40,284 bases of DNA from Welwitschia mirabilis (lineage: Eukaryota; Gnetophyta; Gnetopsida; Welwitschiales). The translations under genes and the position numbers were made by a program. The DNA is taken from assembly GCA_051453625.1 (NCBI GenBank), contig JBOZIK010000001.1, positions 213,428,861-213,469,144 on the forward strand, in the 5' to 3' direction. Under the pieces are notes generated by a model, which was given only the letters and a program-made list of their open reading frames with translations, ran no database searches and was not told the DNA's origin. Shown piece by piece: positions 10,194 through 20,520 of this stretch. Position 1 is the first letter of the stretch. Every line of letters starts with the position of its first letter.

Positions 10194-10617
10194 AAAATGC
10201 CCTGTCATCTCTAGATGCCAGAGCCATTTGGACAATGCTTTGAATATTAACTTTCTAGAACTTTAGTTAAAAGCTTGCTACTCACCTCCATTTAAAGTTT
10301 TAGATGAATTTATTTTATATGAGAGTTAGATCATATCGATAGTCTATTAAGCTTGACATCTTCCATTTATCTAAGCATGGATCACTACTTTGCATCTTTT
10401 ATGCACGAAAGTTTTCAGTTAAAATTCAAGAAAACTTTTCTTTTAGTTTTTAGGTTCTTTATAGGGCATAATTATTTTGGAAATCTACATTTATATGGTT
10501 AGATTATTTACTTAATGAAAAATTAAAAGATCTAATCATTTCAAGTTACTTAGTACATGTCTTATTGTTTTTCATTTATCAAAGTTGACAAATATGTTAG
10601 TAAGCTTTCTTTTCTTA

Positions 10618-11040
10618 CCACACATTTTATCCTTGAACTACTAAGTGCTATATTGTACATATTAATATTTGAAGTAGAAATTCAACTAGGTTATACAAGC
10701 AGAAGTGTCAAAGAGGCATTGAAAGAAGTGCACAACAAAGGAGTGGAGAGTAGAAGAGACTTGCAATGTATGAGTCAAGGCTTGAATGTTTTTACATAAT
10801 ATCCTTAAATGTGAGTATTACAATTTAGAGTGGGATATTGTTGTGTTGTAATTTTAGAATCTTATTTGGATTTGGTCAAATCCATTGGGTCATCGAGATA
10901 AAATTGAATGATTTTCAACAATCTATAAGTATGTTCAATTGTGTTCTTAGAAATTCATTACAAAAAAAACTATGTGGCCTTTTCCTAATCTCACATGAAA
11001 GATATGCTAGTTCATAATGTTTACCATAATCCAGTAAGCA
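10618..11040 (+). repeat. Dispersed direct repeat, unit 2
   Basis: Second copy of 9413-9859. The 80-codon frame at 10557-10799 covers its left part, including VKEALKEVHNKGVESRRD; unit 1 has a related but broken GEALKEAHNKGVEE reading in which the frame is not kept. I do not recognise the protein, and consider the frame a fossil or chance. Confidence 0.8.
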
Positions 11041-11411
11041 TTATAACCTTAGGAAATGGGGAATTTTAAAAGTTAATGTTTAACACAATAGTTTTTCTAA
11101 ATTTTAAAGATTGATGTACATAAAAAATATAACTTTTAAAGCACATGCCATGACATTAAAGTGAAGGGTAGAGGAAGAAGATAATTTCTAAGAGCTTAAT
11201 CATCTGAGACATAAGAGGTAATTAATGTTATTGTGATGATCAATATTTTTGATTGATAAGCCTAAAGATAACAGTCCAACTTGTTTAACAAATTATATTA
11301 TTTTGAAGGAAGATAAATTCAAACTTTGTAAGTACAACAATTAGGAGAGCTAGAAAGAGAAGCTACTTGAAAATATAAAATAGATGTATTGTAGCTAAAG
11401 TTTCAAGTACA
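11041..11411. other. 3' part of element interior, no gene seen
   Basis: A/T-rich sequence leading into the second LTR copy; nothing supportable. Confidence 0.5.
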
Positions 11412-11432
11412 AAACCTCTTAAGGAAAAGTAG
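11412..11432 (+). other. Possible polypurine tract before LTR copy B
   Basis: AAGGAAAAG lies immediately upstream of the inferred LTR start at 11433, where a plus-strand primer would sit. Short and imperfect, so only suggestive. Confidence 0.35.
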
Positions 11433-11870
11433 TATCACATCCAAAGTTTTAAGGCTTAAAAGACCTACTCTAAATTTTAATAAAAATAGATTTTTTTGTT
11501 ATAATAACCACAAGCTAGATTAGTTATTATACTTAATATTACTATCATTGAGATATAATTATATGATAAAACATTTATGCTACAAATTTAAGTACTTTCA
11601 TTTATAATAGCCATAGTACTATTCTTTATTCTAAATTCTTAGTAGTTAATCATGATTTTTTATGGCTAAGGTAGTGGTTAGAGTAGTGGTCATGTTAGTG
11701 CATAAGTTAGTAGTTGCATTATTTTCCTTTTTATATAGTTGTATTTTTCCTTTATTTAAACATAGAAATTATATTATTAAGGTGGCTTATTTTATTCTTT
11801 ATTTTAATGTATTATTATTTCTTAAGATAAAATATTATGCACGTAGTGGTTCGATAAGGTAACGAAGCCC

Positions 11871-12012
11871 CCATCACTTTCATCACCTACACCACTTCCA
11901 TCACCTTTACCATTTCCACCACCTACATTACTTCCATCACCTACACCACTTCTATCACCTTCATCAGTTCCATCACCTTCATTACTTCCACTATATCCAC
12001 CATCTTTACCAT
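11871..12012 (+). repeat. CACTTCCATCACC-type minisatellite in LTR copy B
   Basis: Counterpart of the array at 1130-1277, with the units drifted and a different number and order, as expected of an independently evolving minisatellite. Confidence 0.75.
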
Positions 12013-12072
12013 CTCTTTTTATGATGGAATCTTTTCATGGTCTTGCATCTTTTAATCTACTTCATCATATGA

Positions 12073-12081
12073 TATAAATAG
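12073..12081 (+). promoter_or_regulatory. TATA box of LTR copy B
   Basis: TATAAATAG in the position equivalent to 1327-1335 in copy A. Confidence 0.5.
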
Positions 12082-12487
12082 AACCTTACTTCCCTCTAAT
12101 TTTATATCTTAAGAAATCTTTTGAATTTTAGTAACTTTAATCTTAGTGCTTGGAAAAGACTAGGAGCCTTGGAACTTTTGACCTTCAAAAATCTTTTAAT
12201 CTTCATCTTAATTTCAATATGGTTTATGGTGTTTCATTTAATTATTATATGGTTTATGATTTATGTTTTGTAGAGTCTTTTCTTATTTTTTTGCATTTCC
12301 TTTTATTTCATCATGCTTGCATCCCTTAAAAGCTTGTTTATCATTTCACATATTATTAAAGATGGTGAGTTCTACTCATACACCATGCATCATTATTTGC
12401 TTAGCATTCTTTCATTACGACCCCTTATCCATATGATTTAAGCTTATGACCTTTCGTTTACCTATATTAATACATTCTAGTTTGCTG

Positions 12488-12671
12488 AAAACTTCCTCTA
12501 GAGAGTAAGGGAAGTAGATGAAGCCCCTATAGATATGTTGGATTATAATAAATTACCTCATGATAGTAAAGAAAGCAGATGAGGCTCCTTTTTATATATG
12601 CATGAAGATTAATATAAATTACCTACAGAGAGTAGAGGGATTAGATGGACCCTCTCTAAATGAGTGCAACT
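12488..12671 (+). repeat. Three subrepeats in LTR copy B
   Basis: Units start at 12488, 12550 and 12616 and correspond one to one with those at 1749-1925 in copy A. Confidence 0.7.
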
Positions 12672-13375
12672 AGATAGATTAAAAATGTTTTTTAATCACA
12701 TCTTGCAATGCATTTTGAATTATTAACAATATGTTTTGGATGGTTTAGCATTGCATTCTTGGTTATGTTAGTCACATATTGATTTTCTTGAGTATTATAT
12801 CTTATCCTTGGAACACCTTATCTAAACCTTACTATGGATCATATTGGGAACCATGAAGGTTATAGTTCTCACAGCATGCTTGCATGTATAAGAATTACTA
12901 TAAAGATGGACTTGAAATGATCTAGCTTGTGTAATTTGGATGAAAAGCTATTTTCTTGCTTATTATTTAGATGCATGCATTTGAAGTACTTTGGATGTCC
13001 TAAATAAATTTTATCATTATGTAAACATGAATATTGTATTTAAATTTAACAAAGGAATGACATGGATATTTTGTAATGTATTTATCTCATTTTATTTAAT
13101 TACATGTGTTTATTACTTTTACTCAATACAAAATCATTTGAGAAGTATGTTTTTTTTAATTTTTCCCTTCTTCCTTTCCAACATCATACTATTATCATAT
13201 GTTGATTAATGATTTTTTCAAGTGATTAATCTGATTAATGTTAAGTTTTCTAAATACCTATTTAGAGTTTAAAATTCAAGTTAAAATATTAGGTTATAGA
13301 ATTATGATCATTATAAAGTATTAATAGTATGAAAATTAATATAAATTCATCATTTACATTTTAAGACAATTTATA

Positions 13376-13560
13376 AAGGACTCATCCATTTATTATCTAC
13401 AATGGAGTACATAACATCAGCTTTCCATAGTTTCATGATTTCCTCTTTAATAGTGTTCATAATCTTTGAATTTAACCTATGCTGAGGTTAATGAATAATC
13501 TTAATATTAGAATCTAAGTAAATATGATGTGAATAAATAGAAGGATGAACACCAACCAAA
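13376..13560 (-). pseudogene. Ty3/gypsy reverse transcriptase N-terminus, truncated
   Basis: Minus-strand reading gives HPSIYSHHIYLDSN, then PQHRLNSKIMNTIKEEIMKLW, then VMYSIVDNKWM. This matches the start of plant Ty3/gypsy RT (H.I.L......R..QRRLNP...EVV..EVLKLLDAGIIYPISDS.WVSP). The reading then stops at the edge of LTR copy B, so palm, YXDD, RNase H and integrase of this element are absent here. It lies downstream, in element orientation, of the protease at 13959-14258. Confidence 0.8.
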
Positions 13561-13958
13561 TCATGATAAGATTAAGTAAAAAAGCTAGAAAATGTTTAGT
13601 TAATAAATTAACAAGCCTATTTTATTAAAAAGAAGTTATATGAGTACTAATATCATAGGTTTAGATTGATTACTATCTAGAAAGATGTACTTTAAATAAT
13701 TAGGTAGAGGTTTTAATCATCATTAGNNNNNNNNNNATACTTAAAATTTTTAAAATAAATACATTCAGTAGGAGTTATAATTTCATTTAAGTCTAAATAA
13801 GATGTAATAAGAAATTCATATTTAGCATCCAAACATCACTTAAATGTTGTATTTCAGGTAAAGATAAATATTAATTCAATTCAATATCCTTTTTCTTCTA
13901 ATTAGAAAATCCAATTAAGGTAACATCAAAGAGAATTTTTGTTGCATCAGATCTATAA
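13561..13958 (-). pseudogene. Protease-RT linker of the minus-strand gypsy element
   Basis: Lies between protease and RT in the expected order. No domain can be read; a 10-base N run sits at 13727-13736. Confidence 0.5.
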
Positions 13959-14258
13959 TTAATTTATATATCTATAATGGGAATTCATAAGGAATTTTAG
14001 AATAATAATATTAATAGGATAGGCTACTCTTTGAATTTGAATTAAGATATCTTTTAAGATTTCTAATGATTTGAGAAAGATTCCATTAACAATAGAAAGA
14101 ATTACATCACTAGGATTAACATTGTTAAATTCTAAGGCTTGAAAAATAGTTTTTGGTATAAGGTTAATTCTATCTCCTAAATCTACTAAGGCTTTATTAA
14201 TAATATGGTCACTAATAGTAATAGAAATAGTGGGGGATCTAGGGTCATCATATTTCAT
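13959..14258 (-). pseudogene. Ty3/gypsy aspartic protease (retropepsin) remnant
   Basis: An open minus-strand stretch of 99 codons: MKYDDPRSPTISITISDHII, then ALVDLGDRINLIPKTIFQAL, then SDVILSIVNG, LEILKDILIQIQ and YPINIIIL. This is the retropepsin of plant non-chromoviral Ty3/gypsy (Athila/Tat-like) elements, in which the active-site motif normally reads LLDLGASVNLLP. Here the residue after DLG is Asp in place of Ala. The family enzyme cuts the Gag-Pol polyprotein. It continues upstream without a stop before the gag-side stretch for some 20 codons. Non-functional as a polyprotein because of upstream stops and RT truncation. Confidence 0.9.
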
Positions 14259-15039
14259 AATGATTTTTTGTTCTAAAACATAAGTAGTAGATGTGGTAAG
14301 ATTAATTATTTCACTAGGAGATTGGATCTATTTTTAATAAGTGCATAAGTCTTTAAGAAACTCATCATATAAAGGAAATTTCTTAATTATATCAAAAAGG
14401 AGAAGATTAATTCTAACATCTTTGAAAATCTTATGAATATCATCATAGTTATTAGAACCATTATGAAGTTGAAGATGACTATGAAAAGGAATTAAATCCT
14501 CTATTTTTATATCTTTCTCCTTAAAATCTTTATGAGATTTAGGATTTTAAATTAATTTATTTGAATATACATCTTCATTAGATTTAGAACTAAGATAAAA
14601 AATAACTATTCTACTTCTTAATCTAATGGCATTTGCATTATGACTAATAAGTTTTCTAATTTGATTAATGCAAGTAATACAAAGAATTTTCTTAATTAAA
14701 TCTTCTTTAGATTTATCAAGTTTTAAAAGATTTTCATTATAACTAATAAGCCTAAGCTAGTGTCTAGATCTATCTTTTAACATAGGAGGAGGAACTGCTA
14801 ATTTAACTTCATCAAAATTAGCTTGAGTGGTTATCTTATAAATTACGTTAAATTTTTCAAGAAACTTATAAGGCTTCTCCCAATATAAATCATCAAAATT
14901 AGGGGAATCCCCAAGGGGTTTAATAAAAATAGAAGCATAATGGGTAAAATAAATAGAAGATTTAGTTTAATAACCTTCAAAAAGTTAACTAAGATTAGAT
15001 TGAGGATCAAAAGGAAGCATTACTATCTTTAATAGCCAT
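14259..15039 (-). pseudogene. Ty3/gypsy gag and gag-protease linker, decayed
   Basis: Immediately upstream of the protease the minus strand reads IEDLIPFHSHLQ, then IHKIFKDVRINLLLFDIIKK, FPLYDEFLKDLCTY; this is the conserved ...VF..VKIN.PLLDAI.Q.P.YAKFLKDLCT stretch of plant gypsy polyproteins. Further upstream (about 14770-15000) a frame reads PLGDSPNFDDLYWEKPYKFL and PPPMLKDRSRH.LRL, compatible with gag. A possible start ATG is at 15039 (MAIKDSNASF). Several stops and frame changes separate the pieces. Confidence 0.75.
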
Positions 15040-15386
15040 TTAAGAAAAAATAATATTTGAAGCTTCAGCATGAACATCAAAATAAAGTGAAGGAAAAATT
15101 ATATGTGAAGATGGAATACAAGGTGAATAGGATTTAGAGCTATGCAAACAATTATCAATACAAATCTATTTTTAAATCCTGAGTGCATAGCATTAAAATA
15201 AAAAGAGATGCACAAAAAAATAATGAGAATTATAATGTATGCATCTAGAAGACTTGATGAAGTAATGCAGTGCTTATGGACTTGTGAATGCAATTTTAGT
15301 ATTGAAATCATCTAAAAACAAGAATCTTCCATTAGTGTATGTAAATACTTAAAGAAAGGTATAATATTTTACATAAAAATAACAAG

Positions 15387-15408
15387 TGTTTTTAGCAATA
15401 GTGCCCAC
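15387..15408 (-). other. Candidate primer-binding site of the minus-strand gypsy element
   Basis: On the minus strand GTGGGCACTATTGCTAAAAAC lies ~350 bp upstream of the gag start. It can be derived by transitions from the tRNA-Asp type site TGGCGCCGTTGCCGGGG used by many Athila/Tat elements, apart from an extra G. It is preceded by TTGTTCA, a possible LTR CA end at 15411-15412. Confidence 0.4.
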
Positions 15409-15410
15409 TA

Positions 15411-16119
15411 TGAACAAAGAAAAACTCAATTTCCAAAATGAGGAGATCATACTCTAAGCCTTCAAAAAAATAAATGTGTACTTAACATTATTATTTAACA
15501 CAAGGAAAGAAAGTTAAAGTATAAAAAGTTCAAATTAAAGAATAAAGAAATCTCTTAGGTGGGATTGCATATATAGTGGAAGCACACGAATATCAAACTG
15601 ATGGAATACTTAACATGATTTCATATAAAAATACTAATGTTTTATTATTAAACTTTTACTTTACATGATAAAATAACTATTTATTTCATGTGATAAACAA
15701 GTAATAACAAGACATGACCTATAATGATCATAAAGAACTACATGTGTACAAGAATAATTTACAACATTTGAAAAGGAAAATACCATTAAATAGAAAGAAA
15801 TAATCTTCTTTAAATATTAACTAGGATTTTAAATATCATTTACAACTCAAACAAACAAGTATGAGAATTTAAATAGTTAAATCTAACAAAGTCATTTTCT
15901 TATGAAAATAATTTTTCTTAAAAAGTTTAGTACTTGATGTCATTTAACATGTATTTAATTAAGTTATTTAGATATTACATTTTATTCTATATAAAATGTA
16001 CAACATCTTAAAATTAAAAGATAACACTTAAAAATCTAAATTCTTCAAATTGACATAGCAAATTATTTTATTTTATTAAGATTTCCACACAATTATAATA
16101 TAATTGGCTTGAAAGAAAA
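15411..16119 (-). mobile_element. Probable 5' LTR of the minus-strand gypsy element (3' portion)
   Basis: By position, sequence above 15411 should be LTR or 5' untranslated region of the element whose gag starts at 15039. There is no gene. The outer LTR end was not found, and no second LTR exists in the window to confirm it. Confidence 0.4.
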
Positions 16120-17006
16120 CTCTTTACTTGTCATGAAATGGGTTATAAAAGCTTTAAAAAATCTAAATTAGATTCTAAATCAATAGGTAGTTGATAAAAA
16201 CTAGCATACAAATATCTATAAAATCAAAGTAACACTTAGTTAATTTCAAGATATTTTAAGTGGAAGAAAGAGAAAAAGGAAGAAGAGAGAAAAAATGAAG
16301 AGAAAAATTCAAAAAATTGGACTTAGAAAATTCCAAAAGTTTTAAAATACTCAAAATATATCCTAAAACAAATTTCTAGAATTGAACATTTAAGATCAAG
16401 TGGAGTCGATTGAAACTAATAGCACAGTTCATTTTGAAAAAACTGTAAAAATTAAAGTCAATTCTAATTTGATTAAGAATACTAAAAAAATATAAAACTT
16501 GAGCAAATTAGATTGTATATTCTAAATTTACTCAAAAAATACTATAGTATAGGATCTTAATTTTTACAAAACACATCAATAATGATAGAGAGCTTCACTT
16601 TGCAAGGTTGATAAATTTTAATTTAATAGTTCAAAAATGTTGCCAAGTAAAACACAACTTTGACTGAGAATGGTCAAAGAAGGAGTTTTAGATGCCAAAT
16701 TTAGGTTCTTCTGAGTAATTGATAAATAAAATTTTTAAATCATATAGTAAGCTATTGAATAAATTTCAAAACCATTGGAGTTGCAGAAAAATTGTTATGG
16801 TGATACAAGCATGAAATTTACTATTCTATTTTGATTTTAATAAAAGAAGAAACAAGAGAGAATAATTCACTATAAAAATAGGAAATTTTCATTTAAGATA
16901 AAAATAAATAACATATTTACAAACTAATATACTATTATTAGAAATGATAAAATAGAAATTCGTCATCCTTCACCTTAGAAGAAAGGTGAAATAATGAGAA
17001 AATTTA
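16120..17006. repeat. 887 bp tandem duplication, copy 1
   Basis: Runs from CTCTTTACTTGTCATGAAAT to the junction at 17006/17007. It aligns with 17007-17893 at a constant offset of 887, both at the left landmark (16120/17007) and at the right landmark ATGAGAAAAT (16994/17881). Contains a purine-rich GAAGAAAGAGAAAA patch. Confidence 0.95.
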
Positions 17007-17893
17007 CTCTTTACTTATCATGAAATGAGTTATAAAAGCTTTAAAAAATCTAAATTAGATTCTAAATCAATAGGTAGTTGATAAAAACTATCATACAAAC
17101 ATCTATGAAATCAAAGTAACACTTAGTTAATCTCAAGATATCTTGAGTGGAAGAAAGAGAAAAAGAAGAAGAGAGAGAAAATTAAGAGAAAAATTCAAAA
17201 AATTGGACTCAGAAAATTCCAAAACCTTTAAAATACTCAAAATGTATCCTAAAACAAATTTCTATAATTAAACATTTAAGATTAAGTAGAGTCGATTGAA
17301 ACTGATAGCATAGTTCATTTAGAAAAAAATGTAAAACTTATAGCCAATCCTACTTTCACTAAGAATACTAAAAAAACTATAAAACTCGAGCAATCTAGAT
17401 TGTATATTCTAAAGTTACTCAAAAAATACTATAGGATAGAATCTTAAGTTTTACAAAACACATCAATAATGATAGAGAGATTTAGTTTGCAAGGTTGATA
17501 AATTTTGATTTTATAGTTCAGAAATGTTTTCAAGTAAAACATAACTTTGACTTAAAATGGTCAAAGAAGGAGTTTTAGATGCCAAATTTGGGTTCTTTTG
17601 AGCAATTGATAAATAATATTTTTAAATCATATAGGAAGCTATTGAATAAATTTTAGAACCATTGGAATTGTAGAAAAATTGTTATGATGATACAAGCATG
17701 AAATTTACTATTCTATTTTGATTTTAAGAAAATAAGAAATAAGAGAGAATAATTCACTATAAAAATATGAAATTTTCATTTAAGATAAAAATAAATAACA
17801 TATTCATAAACTAATATACTACTATTAGAAATGATAAAATAGAAATTCATCATCATTCACCTTAGAATAAAAGTGAAATAATGAGAAAATGTA
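17007..17893. repeat. 887 bp tandem duplication, copy 2
   Basis: Head-to-tail with copy 1; by eye more than nine bases in ten match, with almost no indels overall. The short sequence TTTACT sits at both ends, so microhomology or unequal exchange may have made it. Confidence 0.95.
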
Positions 17894-19049
17894 CTAGAAA
17901 ATAAGTAGAGTGGAGGAGGTAAGAGAAAAGAAGACTAAGAAACATGATTTATTTTGTCAAAGGTGATGAACCATGCAAAATTTTATAATTTGAAGATAGG
18001 TACTAAACATATAACAATCCAATTAGCACTAATTATGTAACATTCTATTAAAAAACTAACTAAATTGAAAGAAAGCGTGATAGAAATGCATAAATCAAGA
18101 AATCAAAAGCATATAAATAAAAGAGGAAATAAAACTTATTGATCTAAGATAAAATTATATCCCTTTTTATTAGTTTTCAAAATAATTTCTTATAAAATTT
18201 AATGCCTTCTCCTCCTCTTATATCACCCACTCATGTGCACTTCACCATCCTTGTAATGCCCTCCGGTTTATCAGGCTAAAAATTGATGTTTATGAGAAGA
18301 AAACATAAGAATAAAGAATGTAAAAGGATTCCAAAGCTAATATAGAGACAAGATCAACTTGCAAGTGAAGAAATACAAGAGAAATAGGTAGAAAATATTC
18401 TTTTAATACCTAAGAATGTTTTGTATTTACATCTGTTTCAAGCCAAGGAGCTACTAAAACCATCACATTTCTAAATGTAACTTACTTTATATCTATCAAA
18501 ACTATCATATGGCACTGTAGCATCATTTTACTCTTGGAATTGCCACTGTAATTCCATAGGTAGTTTGATAAATAACTACCTAAAATCCCAAAAATAAATT
18601 TAATTTTATCTTATCCCTTATTACTTATAATATATAAAATCATCATATTTAACTAAAACACTATAAATGTATAAATTATATTACCTAGAATTATATTTCA
18701 AGGTATCCATATCTTGAAATGTTGTAATGTCATCTAATGTCATGCATCAAGTGTGAAAATGAGTTTAAATCATTGCATCAGCAAGTGGATGAGATATGGT
18801 AGTGGAAAAGGGACTACGAATCCTATATAGGGATTCTAGATTGAAGTAGTACTCCAATATTTACATTTTTATTGTTTCTCTCAATCTTTTAATTATAGTA
18901 ATCATAAAGAGCCTCAAACTAGATCATAATGCATCATTTGAAGCTCAATGAGTGTCTAAGATCATTGTCACTTGAAAAGTACAAAAATACCTTTAGAGGT
19001 ATTATTAAAGTTTAAAAATTAATGAAAAATAATGACTATTAATACCTTA
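17894..19049. other. No gene seen; junction between opposite-strand gypsy remnants
   Basis: A/T-rich. A TGTAATGCCCTCCGG motif at about 18254 looks like an LTR start (plus strand) but no partner was found. The head-to-head join of the minus-strand and plus-strand elements must lie here. Confidence 0.4.
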
Positions 19050-20520
19050 TTTTATCAAAAATTTAATCTTCATTATCAGTTCTAGGATAATAAGGGATAC
19101 TCTTAATGTAATAATTTTACTTAAAGATAACAAAAAAGGGGGGATAGAGAATATGATAGATGATTATTTATTAATATTATAATTCCTTAAGTATACTAAG
19201 TAAAGCAATATCAACACTAATTTTTCAAATTAAAATTTAATTCATGTTTAACAAGATTCTTGATTTATAGATATATCCAATTTATTAGTAAGTAAAAAAT
19301 TATCTTCTTACTTAACATAGTTTGAAAATAAGAGATTGATAAGAAAGGAAAAGTAATTATATATGATAGGATAAAACTCTTTCTAAATTATGCAAGAATG
19401 ATATCAATAGAGAATGTGTGAGTAAAGAAGATCAAAAACTAATACTATAAACCTTTCATGTAGAGTGAGGAATTGCCATTATGAAAGAAAAAGGACTACT
19501 GTAACGATATTATGTATAGTATATTATTAGCCCACTTTATTTATGAATTCTTTTAACTATGCTAATATTTATGATAACTATCAAAGAAAAGGATCTTGAT
19601 TAAAAACAATTGAAATTCCTTAATAATTGATTCAAGCATTAAAACCTATTAATGCTTAGGAAATATATTCTGTTGGCCTCATTAATCAAAAATCTTATGA
19701 CAAGGAGTGTATCTAGTATGCATGAATTATCTAACTAAATGAGCTAGGGCTGAGATTATTCCTAACTATTCCATAAAAATTATCATTAAGTTTTTATTTA
19801 ACAATATTTTATATAGTTTTTACATTCTTATAAGCATTATCTTGAATAAGGGAATAGATTTCAAACTACACAACTTTACCAAGTTTTTGGCTAAATTAGG
19901 AATCCATCATAAGCTCTCTTTTTCATATCATCCTTAATCCAATGGTTAGGTTAAGATTGTAAATAAAATTCTAAATCGAATTTTAAATGCGATTTTGAAT
20001 ACTAAATACATTAATTAGGTAGGATAACTTAATGAATAATTATAAGCTTATAGAATCATGAAAAAATACACATTTTTGGGCCCTTATGAATTAATCTATT
20101 ATATAAAGTAATTTTTCCAATTGAACTTAAATTAAAATCTTATATACTAGCTAAATAATTAAACTATAATCTAGAGAAAGACTTTTAAAATGAATTTAAA
20201 TATGAATAAATTAGATTAAAATAGAAGAAAAGAGTTGATGAAAGAATAAATAATCCAAAAACAAGTCAAAATTTGGCATGACAAGAACATTAGAAAAAAT
20301 AACTTTAAAATAGGGGATAAAATATTAGGCTTTAATACTAAACATATTGTTCCAAAATAAGAATATACTAAAAAATGATTTGGGCCATATATTTTATTTA
20401 AAATGTTACTAAATGAGATAGTACAAATATTTAGTGATGAAATAAAAGAAACCTATTAAGTGAATGATCATAGAATTAAAACTTTTACTAAAGAGGTTTC
20501 ACTTCTAGGAATATTATGAA
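19050..20520 (+). pseudogene. Ty3/gypsy RNase H end and integrase, decayed
   Basis: Three-frame reading gives, in order: RNase H tail (KFNLHYQF.DNKGYS, ~19065-19135); linker IDISNLLVSKKLSSYLT (~19270-19320) and INRECVSKEDQKLIL-like (~19400-19440); zinc-binding region NCHYERKRTT...YY.PTLF...DNYQRKGS (~19460-19590); integrase core with EIYSVGLI (19660), YLTKWAEA-like (~19715-19745), IILNKGIDF (~19836), HHKLSFSYHP.SNG (~19905-19946), VNKILNRIL; and the C-terminal FGPYILFK...VNDHRIKTF (~20385-20490, GPY/F domain). All three catalytic residues are changed: first Asp to Tyr (19666), second Asp to Asn (19845), Glu to Lys (19953). Many stops. The enzyme joins retroelement cDNA to host DNA; this copy is dead. 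Confidence 0.88.

Larger units (their letters stand above)
11433..13262 (+). mobile_element. LTR-like repeat, copy B (probable 3' LTR, truncated)
   Basis: Same-strand partner of 686-2528, offset 10.75 kb. It carries the same order of parts: TGTCACGTCC-derived start, minisatellite (11871-12012), TATA box (12073), three subrepeats (12488-12671), and a shared frame fossil near 12991-13209 matching 2252-2470. Similarity fades at about 13262, ~150 bp earlier than the inferred end of copy A, and minus-strand gypsy RT sequence starts ~110 bp later, so the end was lost or replaced. Confidence 0.75.
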
